This document shows, piece after piece, positions 37,901-50,160 of a stretch of DNA of 64,000 bases. Origin of the DNA: Diplosphaera chodatii (Eukaryota; Chlorophyta; Trebouxiophyceae; Prasiolales; Stichococcaceae). The notes beneath the pieces were generated by a model. That model did not search any database. It worked only from the letters and a program-made list of their open reading frames with translations, and was not told the DNA's origin. How positions within the stretch are numbered: the first letter of the stretch is position 1; every line of letters starts with the position of its first letter. The stretch is from assembly GCA_032358165.1 (NCBI GenBank), contig JAALGY010000038.1, positions 744,001 to 808,000 of the forward strand, written 5' to 3'. The position numbers and the translations under genes were made by a program.

Positions 37901-39351
37901 GTGGCAGTGACGGCGGCCCTTCACCATCCAGCAATGTTCACAGTGTGCAGCCAGTATCCACACTGTTGGCTGCAGCCCCTGAGTTTGACACAGTTATGCA
38001 GAAGCCATGTTTGCCAGCACCTGTTGCAGCCGAACCCTGCCGTTGACAGCAATGCCTGTTACTGCACGTGCACTGCTGCATGCCTATTGCCAATGTGCCA
38101 AGCCCATGTGCTGGCTGCATGCTTTTGTGATTCGGTGCTCGATGCACTGGCGGCTCAGACGTCAGCAGACGTGACGGGCGATTCTGCTCAGGTTGTCAGG
38201 ATGGTCCAGTCAGATCCTGTCCAGCCCAACGCAGCAGAGGGCAGCAAATGCGCAGGCATGGACACAGCAAAAAAATCACTACACAGCAAGTGATTTTTTT
38301 GCGCCCAGCAGCACAGAGTCGGGAAGCACATCGAGCAGCAAGGCGCCCAGCAGGCGGCGGTACAGTGAGCGTCTGGGCTTCTTGCTCCGATATCACTGTT
38401 TTCTGCCTCAGTTTGGCATTGCTTAGTTACCGCTGTCAATGTGCATAGATGCATATTCATCTCAAGTCTGAAATCACACTGGTCATTTCGACTGCATTGC
38501 AGGGGGGTGGCCAGGGCCTGGTGGAGGATGAGCCCTTGAAGGAGGACCCATCTGCATGGATGGGGGCCAGCAGCAGCCGGCCGCCGCCATCGTCGCCACC
38601 AACACAGCCAATGCTCGCAACGCTCCAGCAGGGCGCCTAGCCACAGGCAGGACTGCGGCGGCAGCACCAGCAGCTGGCAAGTGCACAAGCAGTTGGTCCC
38701 AGGCAGCCGTCGCAGCGGCAGCCGCGCCACCGCTTGGCTCAGGTACAGAAGAAGCAGGCGTCTCGAGGTGTACTCACATAAACAGCTACCCTGCAGCATC
38801 GCCATATGTCCAACTGCCGTGTGCATCGTGTATGCTGTCGAATGGATGCACCCCAATATGCAACTCTGGTTATGCTTGTCTGGGTGTGAGCTGATACGTA
38901 TGCCGCTCCTCCTGATGCGATTCGCACCTTGCGCAGGCAGCATGTGCCGCCGTCACCACCAAGTGCACGCGCATGCCAAGGCATGCAGCGGTGAGGCCAA
39001 TAGGCCTTTCCCAGAACCGTGTTCAAGCTGCTAGGAGATGACGCTTCAGACGTAGAGCGGGAGGCAGCGGAGGACGTTTAGGAGGTTCCCGGTGCTGGAC
39101 ACTCCACAGGGCGGCCTGGAGCTGCGCAGCAAGGACGTCAGCAATGCGCTGCTGCTGCTGCTGCCGCTGTTGCTACAGCCGCCGCTGATGCTCCTGATAG
39201 TGGCGGTGATGCTGTCGATGCAGCACCGCTTCCCTCGAGCCACAATGGCAGGAGCAGCAGCCACAGCAACATGGTGCAGGCTTCGCAGGAAGAGCAGGCG
39301 TCACCACAGCCATCTCAGCAGCGGTCAGCACATCTGCTTGCACTACTGTGA
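37901..39351 (+). other. Possible low-complexity coding fragments
   Basis: Several + strand stretches look protein-like but were not joined into a gene: DSVLDALAAQTSADVTGDSA (near 38125-38190), a Ser-rich stretch STESGSTSSSKAPSRRRYSE (38310-38370), LVEDEPLKEDPSAWMG after a CAG acceptor (38518-38565), a short acidic ending FKLLGDDASDVEREAAEDV closed by TAG at 39079-39081, and immediately after it, in the same frame, an 89-codon Ala/Ser/Gln-rich frame to TGA 39349-39351. Composition is that of disordered protein. It could be a degraded or fast-evolving gene, or chance in GC-rich DNA. Confidence 0.25.
38267..38302. repeat. Perfect 14-bp inverted repeat (hairpin)
   Basis: gcaaaaaaatcact (38267-38280) and its exact reverse complement agtgatttttttgc (38289-38302) are separated by the 8-base loop acacagca. 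RNA from either strand would form a stable stem ending in a U-run. No direct repeat of the kind left by transposition is evident at its flanks. Confidence 0.8.
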
Positions 39352-39923
39352 CTTTCTCCTTTGTCAAACTCGAACAAAGTTGTGCAACAATTCAGTGCGA
39401 GCTGGTTGTGCCGTGCAGATCCTGGTGGCGCACTTGACATGTGCACGGCTATGTGGTGTAGTTGGAATGCATGTTCCCACCAATACTGTGAACAACTGAG
39501 GGGCAGCTTCAATGTCGACAGGAGTGGGGAACAGCCAAGGGCCTTAGAACTCTGAATCCTGTTCGCTATGGCTGCTAGCGCCGTGTATAGTGTTAGCCCG
39601 TGCTTTTCCAGGCCAGCATGCGAGTAGACGACATGCCGGTGTCTGCTGCCGGTAAACCCACAGATACTCATGATGTGATCACATGAACTCATGTAACCTG
39701 CTCTGTCAGTGATATGCTGGGTGGGTGGCCCCTCTGCTGTCACCACGGTCTCCATTGCTTCTGCCTTGTCACCACCGACCGCCTTTGCATGTCATCTGCC
39801 TCGGCACGGCCTCAACCTGCCACAGCCTCCTGTGCGCTTCCTGCTGCCACAGCCCGGGCCTGTCAGACTGAAGCTCGTGAAGCTGTGATTCGTGAACGGC
39901 TGCCGCCACCTTCTGGAACCTGC

Positions 39924-42900
39924 TCAGCTCTGGGTGTCCTCATACAGCAGCACTGACGGCTGGATGCGGCCCGCCTTGCACTTATCCAGTACTGCGTCCC
40001 AGGCGCCCACCTGCACATATGAACTGCCAGTATAACACCACTATAGTTGCCCAGGCGTGTGTATACCAAGGAACTGCCATATGTTGTCCAGCAGCTCCTG
40101 CACGCGGTTGGTCCAGATGCACCACAGTCAGGCCTTAGTGAGGTGTGAGGAGAGAGCATCTGTGCGGCGCACCTCGGTTGCATTGGCATCGTCCAACAGC
40201 AGCCAGTCACCAGACCCGGATGCACCGCCAACCGGCTTCACCTGATGTTGCAATAATGTGTGGCATGGATAGCTCTCTTGAAGGGTTGTCAAGATGAGTG
40301 TAATTGCTCAAACATACGACCAGTTGGACTGAACCGTTGGACTGAACAATTGAACTGAATCATGTGTGTTTGACGGCAGTGCAGGCAGCGCACCAGCACG
40401 AAGGCCATGTAGTGCTTGCCGTAGTAGCACACCATCGCGATCAGCCGCTGGCGCATGGGCTGCAGCGCCTGGTACCGGTGCGCTGCGGGCAGGCAACACA
40501 ACGTATTTACAGCAAATGCGTCTGGCAGCTGAGCGGAAAGGCTCCCGTACACACCAATGGGAACATGCAGACGCAAGCGATATTCACATGTGCAATGGCA
40601 CATGCATGGATGTGCACGAGGCCATGTGTGCTGTGCTGTGCCAGCAGTGGGCATGTGCAGAAGGGGAGGGTTGCGCACAGGGGTCGAGAAAGGGGTCCAC
40701 CACGCTGAGCGTCCTGGCGATGTCCTCCGCTGTCTCCTGTTGCACTGGAGCAGCAGATCAGGACGCAGGGTGCTGCTCACTGTGACCTCGGCACAGATGC
40801 CACTGGTCATGTGGAAGTTGCTGGGAGTTTATCTGCACCAGCCATTCAGCTGCACAAGCAACTGTATGCTCCCAAAGTCCTTGTAGACGAGCGGCACCTG
40901 GTTGTTCTGCCACGCCAGCTCGATGGAGAAGACCTTCGGCGCCACGCCCTGCACCCTGTGCCCGACCTGATTTGGTCGCCCACAGCCGCCTGCGCATGTG
41001 CCCGGCATTGGTAACATGCAACACCAACACATTCGGGAAGAAATGCTGCAACAGTGATGCGCAGGATGTGTACTGCAAGTCTTGGCAGCAGCATTCAAGG
41101 TTATGGCAACAGCAAGGGTCTGCGAAAGGTGCAATCATGGCCACTCACCCACATCCGTGTCGCACGTCTTCCTGGTCTGCTTGTCGATGGCGACCAGGTA
41201 GTAGCCCAGCGCATTGTCCGGATCCTGCGCAGCCACCTTCCGCAGCGCCGCCGCTGGCACTTGCTGTAGATTTCAGTGTGAGACGAGCTTTCAGCACGAT
41301 AGCTCTTCAACCTGTTGCAAGAGGTCGGTTGCTTTGCTGTGGCCAATTCGGCATGCTGCAGCTGAGCCTTTGCAGCCCAGATAGATGTCGTGTCTCCATG
41401 ATACACCAGCACAATATTCAATGTGATGCTGCTGTTTCAACGTTGTTCAGGGTGCTGAGCATGATCTGCTGCTGGCTATGCTTCATCACCATAATGCATG
41501 CACTTGCAGGCTGGTGCACCGAGGTGGCACTGACACACAAGTGTCACCTGGAAGTACTGCGTGTAGCGCAGGGCGTGCGTCTCCATGTCGCAGTGGCGGC
41601 AGCGGACCGACTCGTGAATGTCCAGCCCGAAGCAGGAGGTGACCATGTCCCGGTGGCCCTGGTCGATCAGCGCATCGTAGATCATGCGCAGCACCTCCGC
41701 CGCGTCGTTCATCTCGCCTGCGTGCAGAAGGGCACTTTGTTGCAAACCGCTCGACCAGGCTGCGGTTAGGCTCCGCCCTGCGGCAGCTTCGTGCATGGGC
41801 CACTCAAAACCCTCAACAGCATAGGGTGCTGCTAAGTTGGCCGGCAGTGGTCATATGGGCCAATGGCTTCAGCTGACAGCACCCAGCATCTTGCACATCT
41901 GCAGCGGTCATGCAGATTTGCAATATGGCGCAATATGGTTTCACATATATATTTATCAGTAGGAGCACATGCGGACAGACTTCTGTCATGCGCTGCCTGA
42001 CTGAGGGCCAGGGCTGCAGGTGCCCACCCAGTTTGAACTCAGCAGTGTGCGACAGCGCCTCGCGCAGGCCGTTGGGGGACACGACGGCACGCGTCGCGTC
42101 CGGAGATGCATCGCCCTGCTCGTCCACCGCCCGGAACAGCTGCACCAGCTCCCTTACGATGCACGCTGCCATGCAAGGAATTGGCTGACTGTTTCAAAGC
42201 AAGGTGCAGGGAAACCGAAACGCAACTACAGGCCATGCATGCACACAGTAGCGATACATTGCACAGCAGATGCATATGTTGCTGCTGCTGCATGGCAGAC
42301 ACTGAATACGGGGCCAGTGTCCTACATGCAGTGGGCAATCAGCATAACCTGGGAAGCAGTGAGGGAGGTCAGCAGGACACTCACGGTTGCCCTCGTCATT
42401 GGGCATCTGCTCGGGGTTGAGCTTGACGATGGCGTCCCTGAAATCGCGGCAGCGCCACACACACTGCATATATAGCCAGGTTCGCATGGTCAAAAGGGAG
42501 CATCGTTGTACATCAAACCTATGCTTCAACAAGCACACTCCATGTGGAATCTGACACCATGCCCCACCTCTCATTATGCAAGGGCGCTGTCGATGTGCTC
42601 TGGCAACATAAAAATTCTAAGGGGCTTGCAGCAGGCGGCCCCGCACCTGGATGATGGCGTTGAGGAAGCAATTGTACTCGCCGGTGTCGTTGGCCAGGCC
42701 CGCGCCAGCGCCGGCGAAGGCCCTGCTGCCAGTGGGTACACTGGAATTCGACTGGCTGCCGCCAAAGCCGCGCTGGTCCTCCAGGCTGGCCTGCCTTTCC
42801 ATCCACATGACATTTGAGGCAGTACTTTCACGCTTGCTTACAGAAGGATGGCAGGTCGTGTTATGCTGTACAGAACTATATGCTGCACCACTGCAGCTGT

Positions 42901-44017
42901 TGATTCATGCAACGCCTCTCCAAACGCGCGCACACGTGCAGGATGCAAGACGCAGGAGCATCACAACGAGCACAGCACCACCTTCAGGGCTGCGTCCAAC
43001 TCCTCCTGCTCCTGACGCTTGCGCTCCTGCGCCAGGGTGAGCCGCTCGGGCCGCTGCAGCGGATGCGATGAGTCGCCAGGCATGGGAATTTTGCTCTGAC
43101 CGTCCCCGCCCCACGGGGTTGCGGCCTCCGTTGCCGGCGCTGCGCAGGCACACAGCTCACATCATACACGTGCAAGGGCACGCATTCGGGGCTTACATCA
43201 CAACTCGGGGCATCCCCAAGCAAGCAAGGCAGGAACAGACACCCTGAAGGCTCAGCCACTCTGCCATCGAGCGCACCACATTCCATGAGCACAGGAATAC
43301 AGCTGCGCACTGTCAGCGATCAGGTTGCCCAACGGGTCGTCCTCCTCCTCCGGCCCGGCTGCCACCTCCCGCGGCAGCATGTTGTACTGCTGCTGCAGAC
43401 CTGGCGGCAGGCCGATGCCGCCATCCGCCCTGTCGTCCGCCTGCGCGGACTGCTGCAGCGCCGCCTGGCCCAGCGCACTACGGGATAAGACGGTTGCCTG
43501 GCTGCACTTATGACACAAATTTGAGAGGGACCATCTGCAAGCACTGCCAGCAGTAGCAGCAGTACAAGCAACATGCAGCTCGGCAGGCACATGTATGCGT
43601 GGCAGCGGGGTGATTGCATGCAATAGCACGGCCCATTCGCGAACGCCATGCGCAGCATCATACCCCTGCCAGCCGGGCGACACGGGCTGCCGCTGCTGCT
43701 GCTGCTGCTGCCGCTGCGGCCGCCATTGGCAGGAACGTACTGCCTGCTGGCGCTGCTGCTGCTGCCGTGGCGGCTGCTGCAACTGCTGCTGTTGGCGATG
43801 GCTGTCGGGCCTGTCCACAAGCTCATTCGGGCTGCCAGCATTCGTGACTCTGACCGGTCTGCATCTGCATGCAAGTGTACACATCTGAATGATATTTTTG
43901 CAGCGTGCACCTGCACACATGTCAGCTGTCAGAGTGTCCCCACACGAATGAGAGTCGTGTCAAATAGTTAGGGTACAGCGCACTGGAGGCGTTCTGCATC
44001 GGTACGTTGGCCGCGGC

Positions 44018-44058
<41 letters not shown>

Positions 44059-45264
44059 GGCGTGCCTTGGCAAGCAGTGCTGCCCAGGCGCGCCGCGACA
44101 TTGTTGTATGTTGGCGCAGAGATGCCCTACTAGCATGACATGACAGGTCAGTACAAAGTGCAGAGATCTGTTATGGTGCTACTTGCTCCTGGTGGTTGAT
44201 CCCCAACAGTAGCAGACGGCACAACACCATGCACAACAGGAGGAGTACCGCACCTGCCTGGTGTCGATGTCGCCCCTCTTCTTGCTGGCAGTGGCGCGGC
44301 TGTCGACCCGCGTGGTACGCTCCGTCCGGTCAGGCTGCTCGGCGTCCCTGCCGGCTGACCCGTTGGTAATGCTGAGTAGTGAGGCCGCGTGAGTAGCCTC
44401 TGCGCTGGTGCTGCGATGCGGCTCCTTGACAGCCGCCTGCGGCCAGGTGCTGGCCCCGGCCTGCATGCCGGATTTGCTTGTGGGCGGCGTTGCTGAGACC
44501 AGTGACATGAGGCCATCATCACCGCCTCCAACTGCATCCCCCGCTGCCTTACCCTGGACTGCCTCGTCAGGCTGTGCTGCCAGCTGTTGTGCTGTCGCAG
44601 GTGGCTTGCTATCGGCCGTGGCATGTAGATCTGTCGGCTGTGCAGCGGCATGACCAGGAGGAGCTGCCGCAGTGTTTGCTGTTGCTGCGCCAGGCTCATG
44701 ATTTACCATGGCGCTGCTGCTGTTTCTGGCTGTGGTGGCCTTCTCTGCCCTGGCCTCTTTTGTGAGCTTCTTGGAGCGCTTCTTCGCCTTTTTGCTGGTG
44801 GTTGCTTGGGTGCTGGCAGTGCCTGCTGCACCCTCAGCGTCGCTGCCGTCTGGCACTGCTGTGGCTGCGCTGTCGTTTGCCGGGTGTGGTGTGGTACTCG
44901 AGCTGCTGCCGCTGCGGCGGCCGCGGAGCCACAGCAGGCGGACAAAGCTGCCTATCGGTCTGACGCTGCTCGTGAAATGGGCCTTGCTGTCGCCGATTGA
45001 CTGCAGCAATGCCTCTTGCGTGTGCAGATCCCGCTGGTCACACACCATCTGGCAAATGATGTCCAGCTCACGCATGCGGCTGCTGCTGAAGGTGCTGCCA
45101 AGAATCTCCGTAAGCCGCATGGTGATGTGTTCACGCGACATGCCGATGTCATTCGACTGGACGCCTGACCCGGCGCCGCCGAGCTCCATGTCGGAGTCGC
45201 TTGGCCAGTCACTGTCGGTGGCATTGTAGCCTGAGGCGCTGCCGTTCCGACCAACACTGGACAT
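39924..45264 (-). CDS. Plant-type ubiquitin carboxyl-terminal hydrolase (USP family) with polyQ linker
   Basis: C19 deubiquitinase read from about 45264 (MSSVGRNGSASGY) to TGA 39926-39924 in roughly 14 exons. The N-terminal exon ends in a Lys/Ala-rich low-complexity region. Phase-matched exons then give APTYNNVAARLGSTACQGTP with a polyQ run, a second Gln-rich exon (SHRQQQQLQQPPRQQQQRQQ) and LAQERKRQEQEELDAALK. The catalytic Cys box is GLANDTGEYNCFLNAIIQ (near 42700-42650). It is followed by CRDFRDAIVKLN, the zinc-ligand-like region GLDIHESVRCRHCDMETHAL, TAEDIARTLSVVDPFLD, the His box LIAMVCYYGKHYMAFV (near 40450) and WLLLDDANATEV, ending AGRIQPSVLLYEDTQS. This matches plant USPs with the G-E-Y-N-C-F-L-N signature. 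The catalytic residues are present. A first exon farther upstream is possible; the usual plant N-terminal DUF627 region was not seen. Confidence 0.85.
44019..44057 (-). repeat. (CAG)13 coding microsatellite, polyglutamine
   Basis: Thirteen uninterrupted CTG units on the + strand are read as CAG (Gln) codons in the deubiquitinase frame on the - strand, in the phase-0 exon that follows TRQ|GISAPTYNN. A second Gln-rich stretch is encoded at about 43690-43800. Confidence 0.8.
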
Positions 45265-46363
45265 GCAGTGCAACAGGTCAGCAGGCAGGAAAACCTTTCA
45301 TGCTGTCTGACAATAGAAGATCGACAGCCCACTGGGCATTGAAACACCACACAGGCTCGTTGCACGTGCCCGGAGCCGCCGAGGTGGCTTGGCCAGAAGT
45401 ACCTTGTGGTTGTGTGGTCTACACCATTTACCCGCTCACCCTGCACGAACATCGCACATCAAACGATTGCGACGATCTGACACTGCTGAGGTCCTACTGA
45501 TTGAAGTGCTCTGACGACACTGAGGTGATTGCTGCAGCAATGACCCAGGCGCAAGCCAGCCAGCCAGCATGCATGCCGAGTGTAATGTGAACGGCTGCCC
45601 CTGTTCCAAGGGCACAAGACGTACGTGGCCATTGCTGCTCGTGTGCAACCAATGTGCATCGTCAGTCTCAGCAGTCATTTTGATGATACCTGCAGACAGC
45701 CAAAAGCCAAGATATATTTGCTGTGCATGTATAGCAATCTGCATATGAGAAAAGCGCCATGCAGAAGGCTGCTGCGTAATCTGACCTCTGCAGTCGAGAC
45801 GAGGGCTGAAGTACCACCCGGTGTTTACCGTCCAACAACACAACCCGGGTGGGCGCTTGCGCCTGCGGATCCGGCATCGGCACCCTGCCCTCCCGCTGCG
45901 CACGGGCAACACTTGCCCCAGCGCTTCGGCGGCATGCTGCTCACCTACTGTGGACCGTGCAACTGCTGATACTGTGTGTTCAGTAGCATGCTGAAAGTGT
46001 GTATGTGTTGTCGAAATGTAGATCTATGGTCGATGGATCGAGTGTCAGACCATCGTCTCACGAGGTCATGACTAGTCAGAAGTGCATGCCGTTCCAGTCA
46101 ATCCAGTCAACCCACAAGGCATTTGGAACAATCTGCAAGCGCGGGAGCTGAAGCTGAAGCTGAAGCCAGACATGATGAGCCCGCATGTTGCGGCAGGTTG
46201 GCAAGTTCACAGAATGTCATTTGCACATGATCCTAAGTCTGATCATTGTCCTAAGCGGACCGGAAGGCACTGCGCAAGAAGCGTGTGAGACCTCGCTGCG
46301 TGCCGCAATCTCAGGAGTTCCGAAAGTTGGCAATCCATTCTGGATTGAAGCGCGACCACACTC
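45265..46363. other. Divergent intergenic region (deubiquitinase / Ala-rich protein)
   Basis: About 1.1 kb between two start codons. It should hold both promoters. A - strand stretch at 45883-45785 (PMPDPQAQAPTRVVLLDGKH) before a GT site reads like protein and could be an upstream exon of the deubiquitinase, but its frame could not be connected. Nothing else was recognised. Confidence 0.35.
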
Positions 46364-49300
46364 ATGGCGCCAGGAGACGGCGAGCAGCTGTCAGGTGACG
46401 ATGTATATGGTTGCAAACGACAGTTTGCGCTCGAGATGACTTGCACTCATCAGCCAGCGTACCTTCTGCAGAGGCCGAGCTGCGGCGCAAGGCAGCAGCA
46501 GGCACACTCACAGATTCGGAGGCGATGCAGCTGAACGGGCTCAAGGTCAAGGTCACCGCGCCTTTTCAGGAGCCAGAGGTGCTGACTTTCAATGCGTTTG
46601 GGGCCGAGGGGGCCAGCTCCATGCAGTTCACATAGCACCCTTACATGACTGTCCGCCGCTACCTGCCTATGTCATGTCATACCCAACAGTTGCCATCTGT
46701 CAGCATCGTTCTTGGCCCTGCAGGTTGCAGACCACGCCGGCCAGCTGCAGCAGCTGCACAGCCTGCGAGAGGTTCAGCACTTTGGGGCCGCGGCAGCAAT
46801 GCTGAGTGCGGCGGCAACTGCCGGCAAGATCAGTACAGAGCAAACCTTGGAGGCAGCCGCCATCCTGGGCGCCCGAGTCATTTGCTGTTGGGAGGACGCC
46901 GGAGCGAGATATGACGAGGCAACAGATTTGGACCGCGCCCCTGCTGCCGCTGCCATTCTCGGCACATGCATGGAGTGGGTTGCTGGCGCCGCAGCAGACG
47001 CCGCAGCTGCGATAGCAAAGAGCGGTAGGCCCTGGACGCAGAAGACAGCCGGCTTCTTGCTGACTGCCGTGACGCGGCTGTCCCTCTGGCTGCTGACGCC
47101 GCTTACAATAGTTCACAGCGCCTCGGCGGCTGCGACGCGGCAGCACCTAGCGGCGCTGCTGCAGGACGACAGCCATGCAGCAATTGCAGCGCAGGCGGCG
47201 AACCCTTTGTATCGAACCAGACTGGCAGTGACGCTCGCCAGACACACCAGCCGCGCAGTGTATCAGCGCAGCGACCCGGAGATGCTACCGCCATTGGCAC
47301 TCGCGACATGCGCCATGCGCATGCTGCGCGGTGGCGGCAACATCGGAGGCGGCAGCCGGTGCAGCTGCCTACGCACAGATTGCGACCTACACACGCTGTG
47401 CGCTGAGGTGATGGGTCCATGCGCACACTGCCACATGCATGCATTGCATGGTCTGCTGCTTGTCCGTTGAGACTCGGCTGGGACAGTGATAGCGGTTTCA
47501 CCGGGTGCTGCATGCAAACGCACCCCTCAAAGCATGGTCTTTCCAGCTCCATCATGATCCTCATTGCGATGCAGGTGAAGTCGGTGGCCAGGGTCCTATG
47601 CAGGCTGCAGAAGCTGGCTGGCGACCAGTCCCCAGGAGACGCAATTCTTCAGCGGGCCCTCCATGCCAAGGTGTGTCCCAGTCGATGGACACCTAAGCCC
47701 TTGAGGTGCCCACACAAGTGCACAAGCAGCATACATCTGGCGGCTTTATTGGGCAGTGGTTCCCTGGTCCACATTTTTTGGGGTCCATGTGTTTGCCAGC
47801 AGTGCTCTGGCGGCTGCAAAAACTGTGCGCAATCTGAAACATCACATGTGCTAGCGCATCTTACCATCCGACGTTTTTGGGACTGGCTGAACACCCAGCA
47901 TCCGATGCTGGAAGTGCTGAGTGATCCATGCTGAGTGCCTGCACGAAGCCTGGGATGCTGTCTGGGGCCACAATGTTGTATCGGCAGATTCTACAACTGC
48001 AGGTGGGTCAGGCAGCGCGTCAGCAGCTGCTAGAGTCAGTCACGCGAGCAACAGACGACACTGCAAGCCTGCTGGCGAGGACGGTGCTGCAGCTGGTCAG
48101 TAGCTGTCATGCAACACACTCACCTGGCAGATTCCTGGAGGTGAGCATGCAGATGGGGGTCCGGCAACCTGAATGTCACAGCTCTGGTTGTACACCGTCA
48201 TCTGCATCAAGCAAACGACCGTCCGGCACTCATCACGCGGTGGTTATGTGCGCAGGTGTTGAAGGACACTGATGCACTGCTGGGGCTGGCCGCAGCGATG
48301 AAGATTCCGGTCACATTGGCCGCCATCTGTGACAGGACAAAATTGGTGCAGCATGAAGCGCTGCCAACTGGCTGCCTCCTGGCCGCGGAGGTGACCATAA
48401 CCGCGACAGATGAACATGTTGTAGCTGCCCATTGCAAATGTGTACAGAGGAGCGAGAGCATGGGGGTGCCCATGCCACGCTGTCCGGTCAAATTGCGTTG
48501 TCTCCTGCTACAGGGTTTGCTCAGCAACTCGAACCGCCCTCTTTGACTAACTTCGCTCCTCACCAGATGTTATTGTCGAGCAGGCGGCGGGAGCGGCCTT
48601 TGACATCGCCGACGTGGTCCTGAGCAAGACCTACACCGGGTGTCCTGTAGCGGCCGCCGTCCCTCGGACCATGGCATCAACTGGGCGCCGCGCCGCAGCA
48701 CAGCCGCCGCGGCCGCCGCCGCCGCCGCCACAGCTGCATTCCCTCTCCGTGGACGCACTGGATCATCTGCTGATCTGCGGCTTGGCAGCCGCGCGGCTGC
48801 GGCTGCTGGGCTCGGAGCCTGGCGGGCGGCTCGCCTGCAATGCCATGTTTGCCATGGCGGTGATCTGTGTCACAGCACTGCCGCACATTGCCTGGGACGT
48901 GCAGAGGTCAGCGCTGTCGACCGGCGCAGATCCTCTGCTGAGGCACCCTCACACGGTGTCCAAGCGCCTGTTCGAGATCGTCAGGGACACATGGCGTGGG
49001 CTGCCCCTTCCCGCTTCCACACCGCTGCTGGAGCTGGCTGAGGTATGTGGAGTCACCAACATTGCTGCTCGCAGTGTCTGCAGTGTGTCACTCCCGCAAC
49101 GCCATCTTTCAGTTGGCACAGTCGAGCTGCCTGGACAGACAGTGCTCTGTGCTGCGCATTGCAAATTCATCGAGCCACTCTTGAGGCAATGCTGCACCGA
49201 CTGTCGTATGTGAGGCGCCGCCTAGCATGACCCCTGCACGAGCTGCTGCCTGAGTGTGGGTCACTCTTATGCAGCAGGCTTCCTGCGCTGTGCTGTCGGT

Positions 49301-50160
49301 GGCGTTGGCGGCTGAGCCCGTCATGCGGGAGGGCCTGGTAGCCAGCGGTCGCCTTGGCTGGCCGAAGCTGCGGGCCGACATGCGGGCGGCGCTACCTGAT
49401 GCCCACCACCGGCGGCTCCAGCCCATGCTGCACCAGGTTTGCCACTGCTACTGCAGAACATGAGGTAGCTGCAGAGCGCCTGTGTATATGACGTGCATGT
49501 TGCGCTTGGCTGCAATGCTGCCTTGGCAAAAACACAGGCATTGGTCTGGTGAGTGCTTGCCAAAGTACAATCAGAGCTGTCGTTGGTACTTGCATGGATG
49601 TTTCGCATGGCGGCTGTTAGCTGTACATTCTTGACAATGGTGCACGCTGTTGTACGCCGTCGTTCCACCCTGCTAGGTGATGACTTCAATCACCAACCCG
49701 ACTAGCTTGTCCCCTGGGCGCAATGAGGGTGTGATTGTGTGGCACAACCCCTGATACAGATTCTGGCTTGGAGCAGGTGGAAGACGTGCTCTCTGGCAAA
49801 TGCAGCGAGGTATGTGCCAGTGTGGCGGATATGGAAGCAGCCAAAGAGCAGCGCACTGCGTGGGCGGCAGCGGCTGCACAGGCGCTGCTTGACGTGAGAA
49901 GGCGGCCACACCGGGCTGTCTGCCTTGTGTCGGGTCTATTATGCTGCACTGCCCAATGCACTCAAATTTTTGTGCAGACCACGGCCGCCACTGCTGCTTT
50001 GCAAAGCCAATTGGTAGGCAAGACTTGAAGCCATGGCGTTGCAGGAGGAGCAAACAGCAGCGGCAACGGCCAGCAGCACGTGCAGAACGGCACAGCAGGC
50101 ACAGTCAAAGAGAACAGCAAAGCGTGCGCGGCAGCAGCAGAAAGAGGCGGCTGAATAGGC
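46364..50160 (+). CDS. Unrecognised Ala-rich, helical protein
   Basis: Starts with MAPGDGEQLS (46364-46394), which splices in phase 1 to AELRRKAAAGTLTDSEAMQL and MKLK-like LNGLKVKVTAPFQEPE, then in phase 0 to a long exon from about 46725 (VADHAGQLQQLHSLREVQHF, AMLSAAATAGKISTEQTLEA, ALATCAMRMLRGGGN) to about 47409. Further phase-matched exons include ARVLCRLQKLAGDQSPGDAI, QQLLESVTRATDDTASLLAR, DALLGLAAAMKIP, LSVDALDHLLICGLAAARLR, LRADMRAALPDAHHRRLQPM and ASVADMEAAKEQRTAWAAAA. The C-terminus is basic and coiled (TAKRARQQQKEAAE), stop TAG 50158-50160. Repeated amphipathic Ala/Leu helices suggest an alpha-solenoid-like fold, an inference from composition only. No family motif was recognised. Exons between about 48310 and 48560 are not resolved. 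Confidence 0.55.

Noticed and set aside
38188..38943. 251-codon - strand frame crossing the hairpin.
   Set aside because: Cys/Leu/His-rich chance frame without motifs; the + strand fragments are more protein-like, though also weak.
43250..43920. - strand frame running continuously through the Gln-rich exon and the next intron.
   Set aside because: Only parts are coding; the donor at GG|GTATGA and the phase-2 acceptor before GCGCTGGGC give a better protein.
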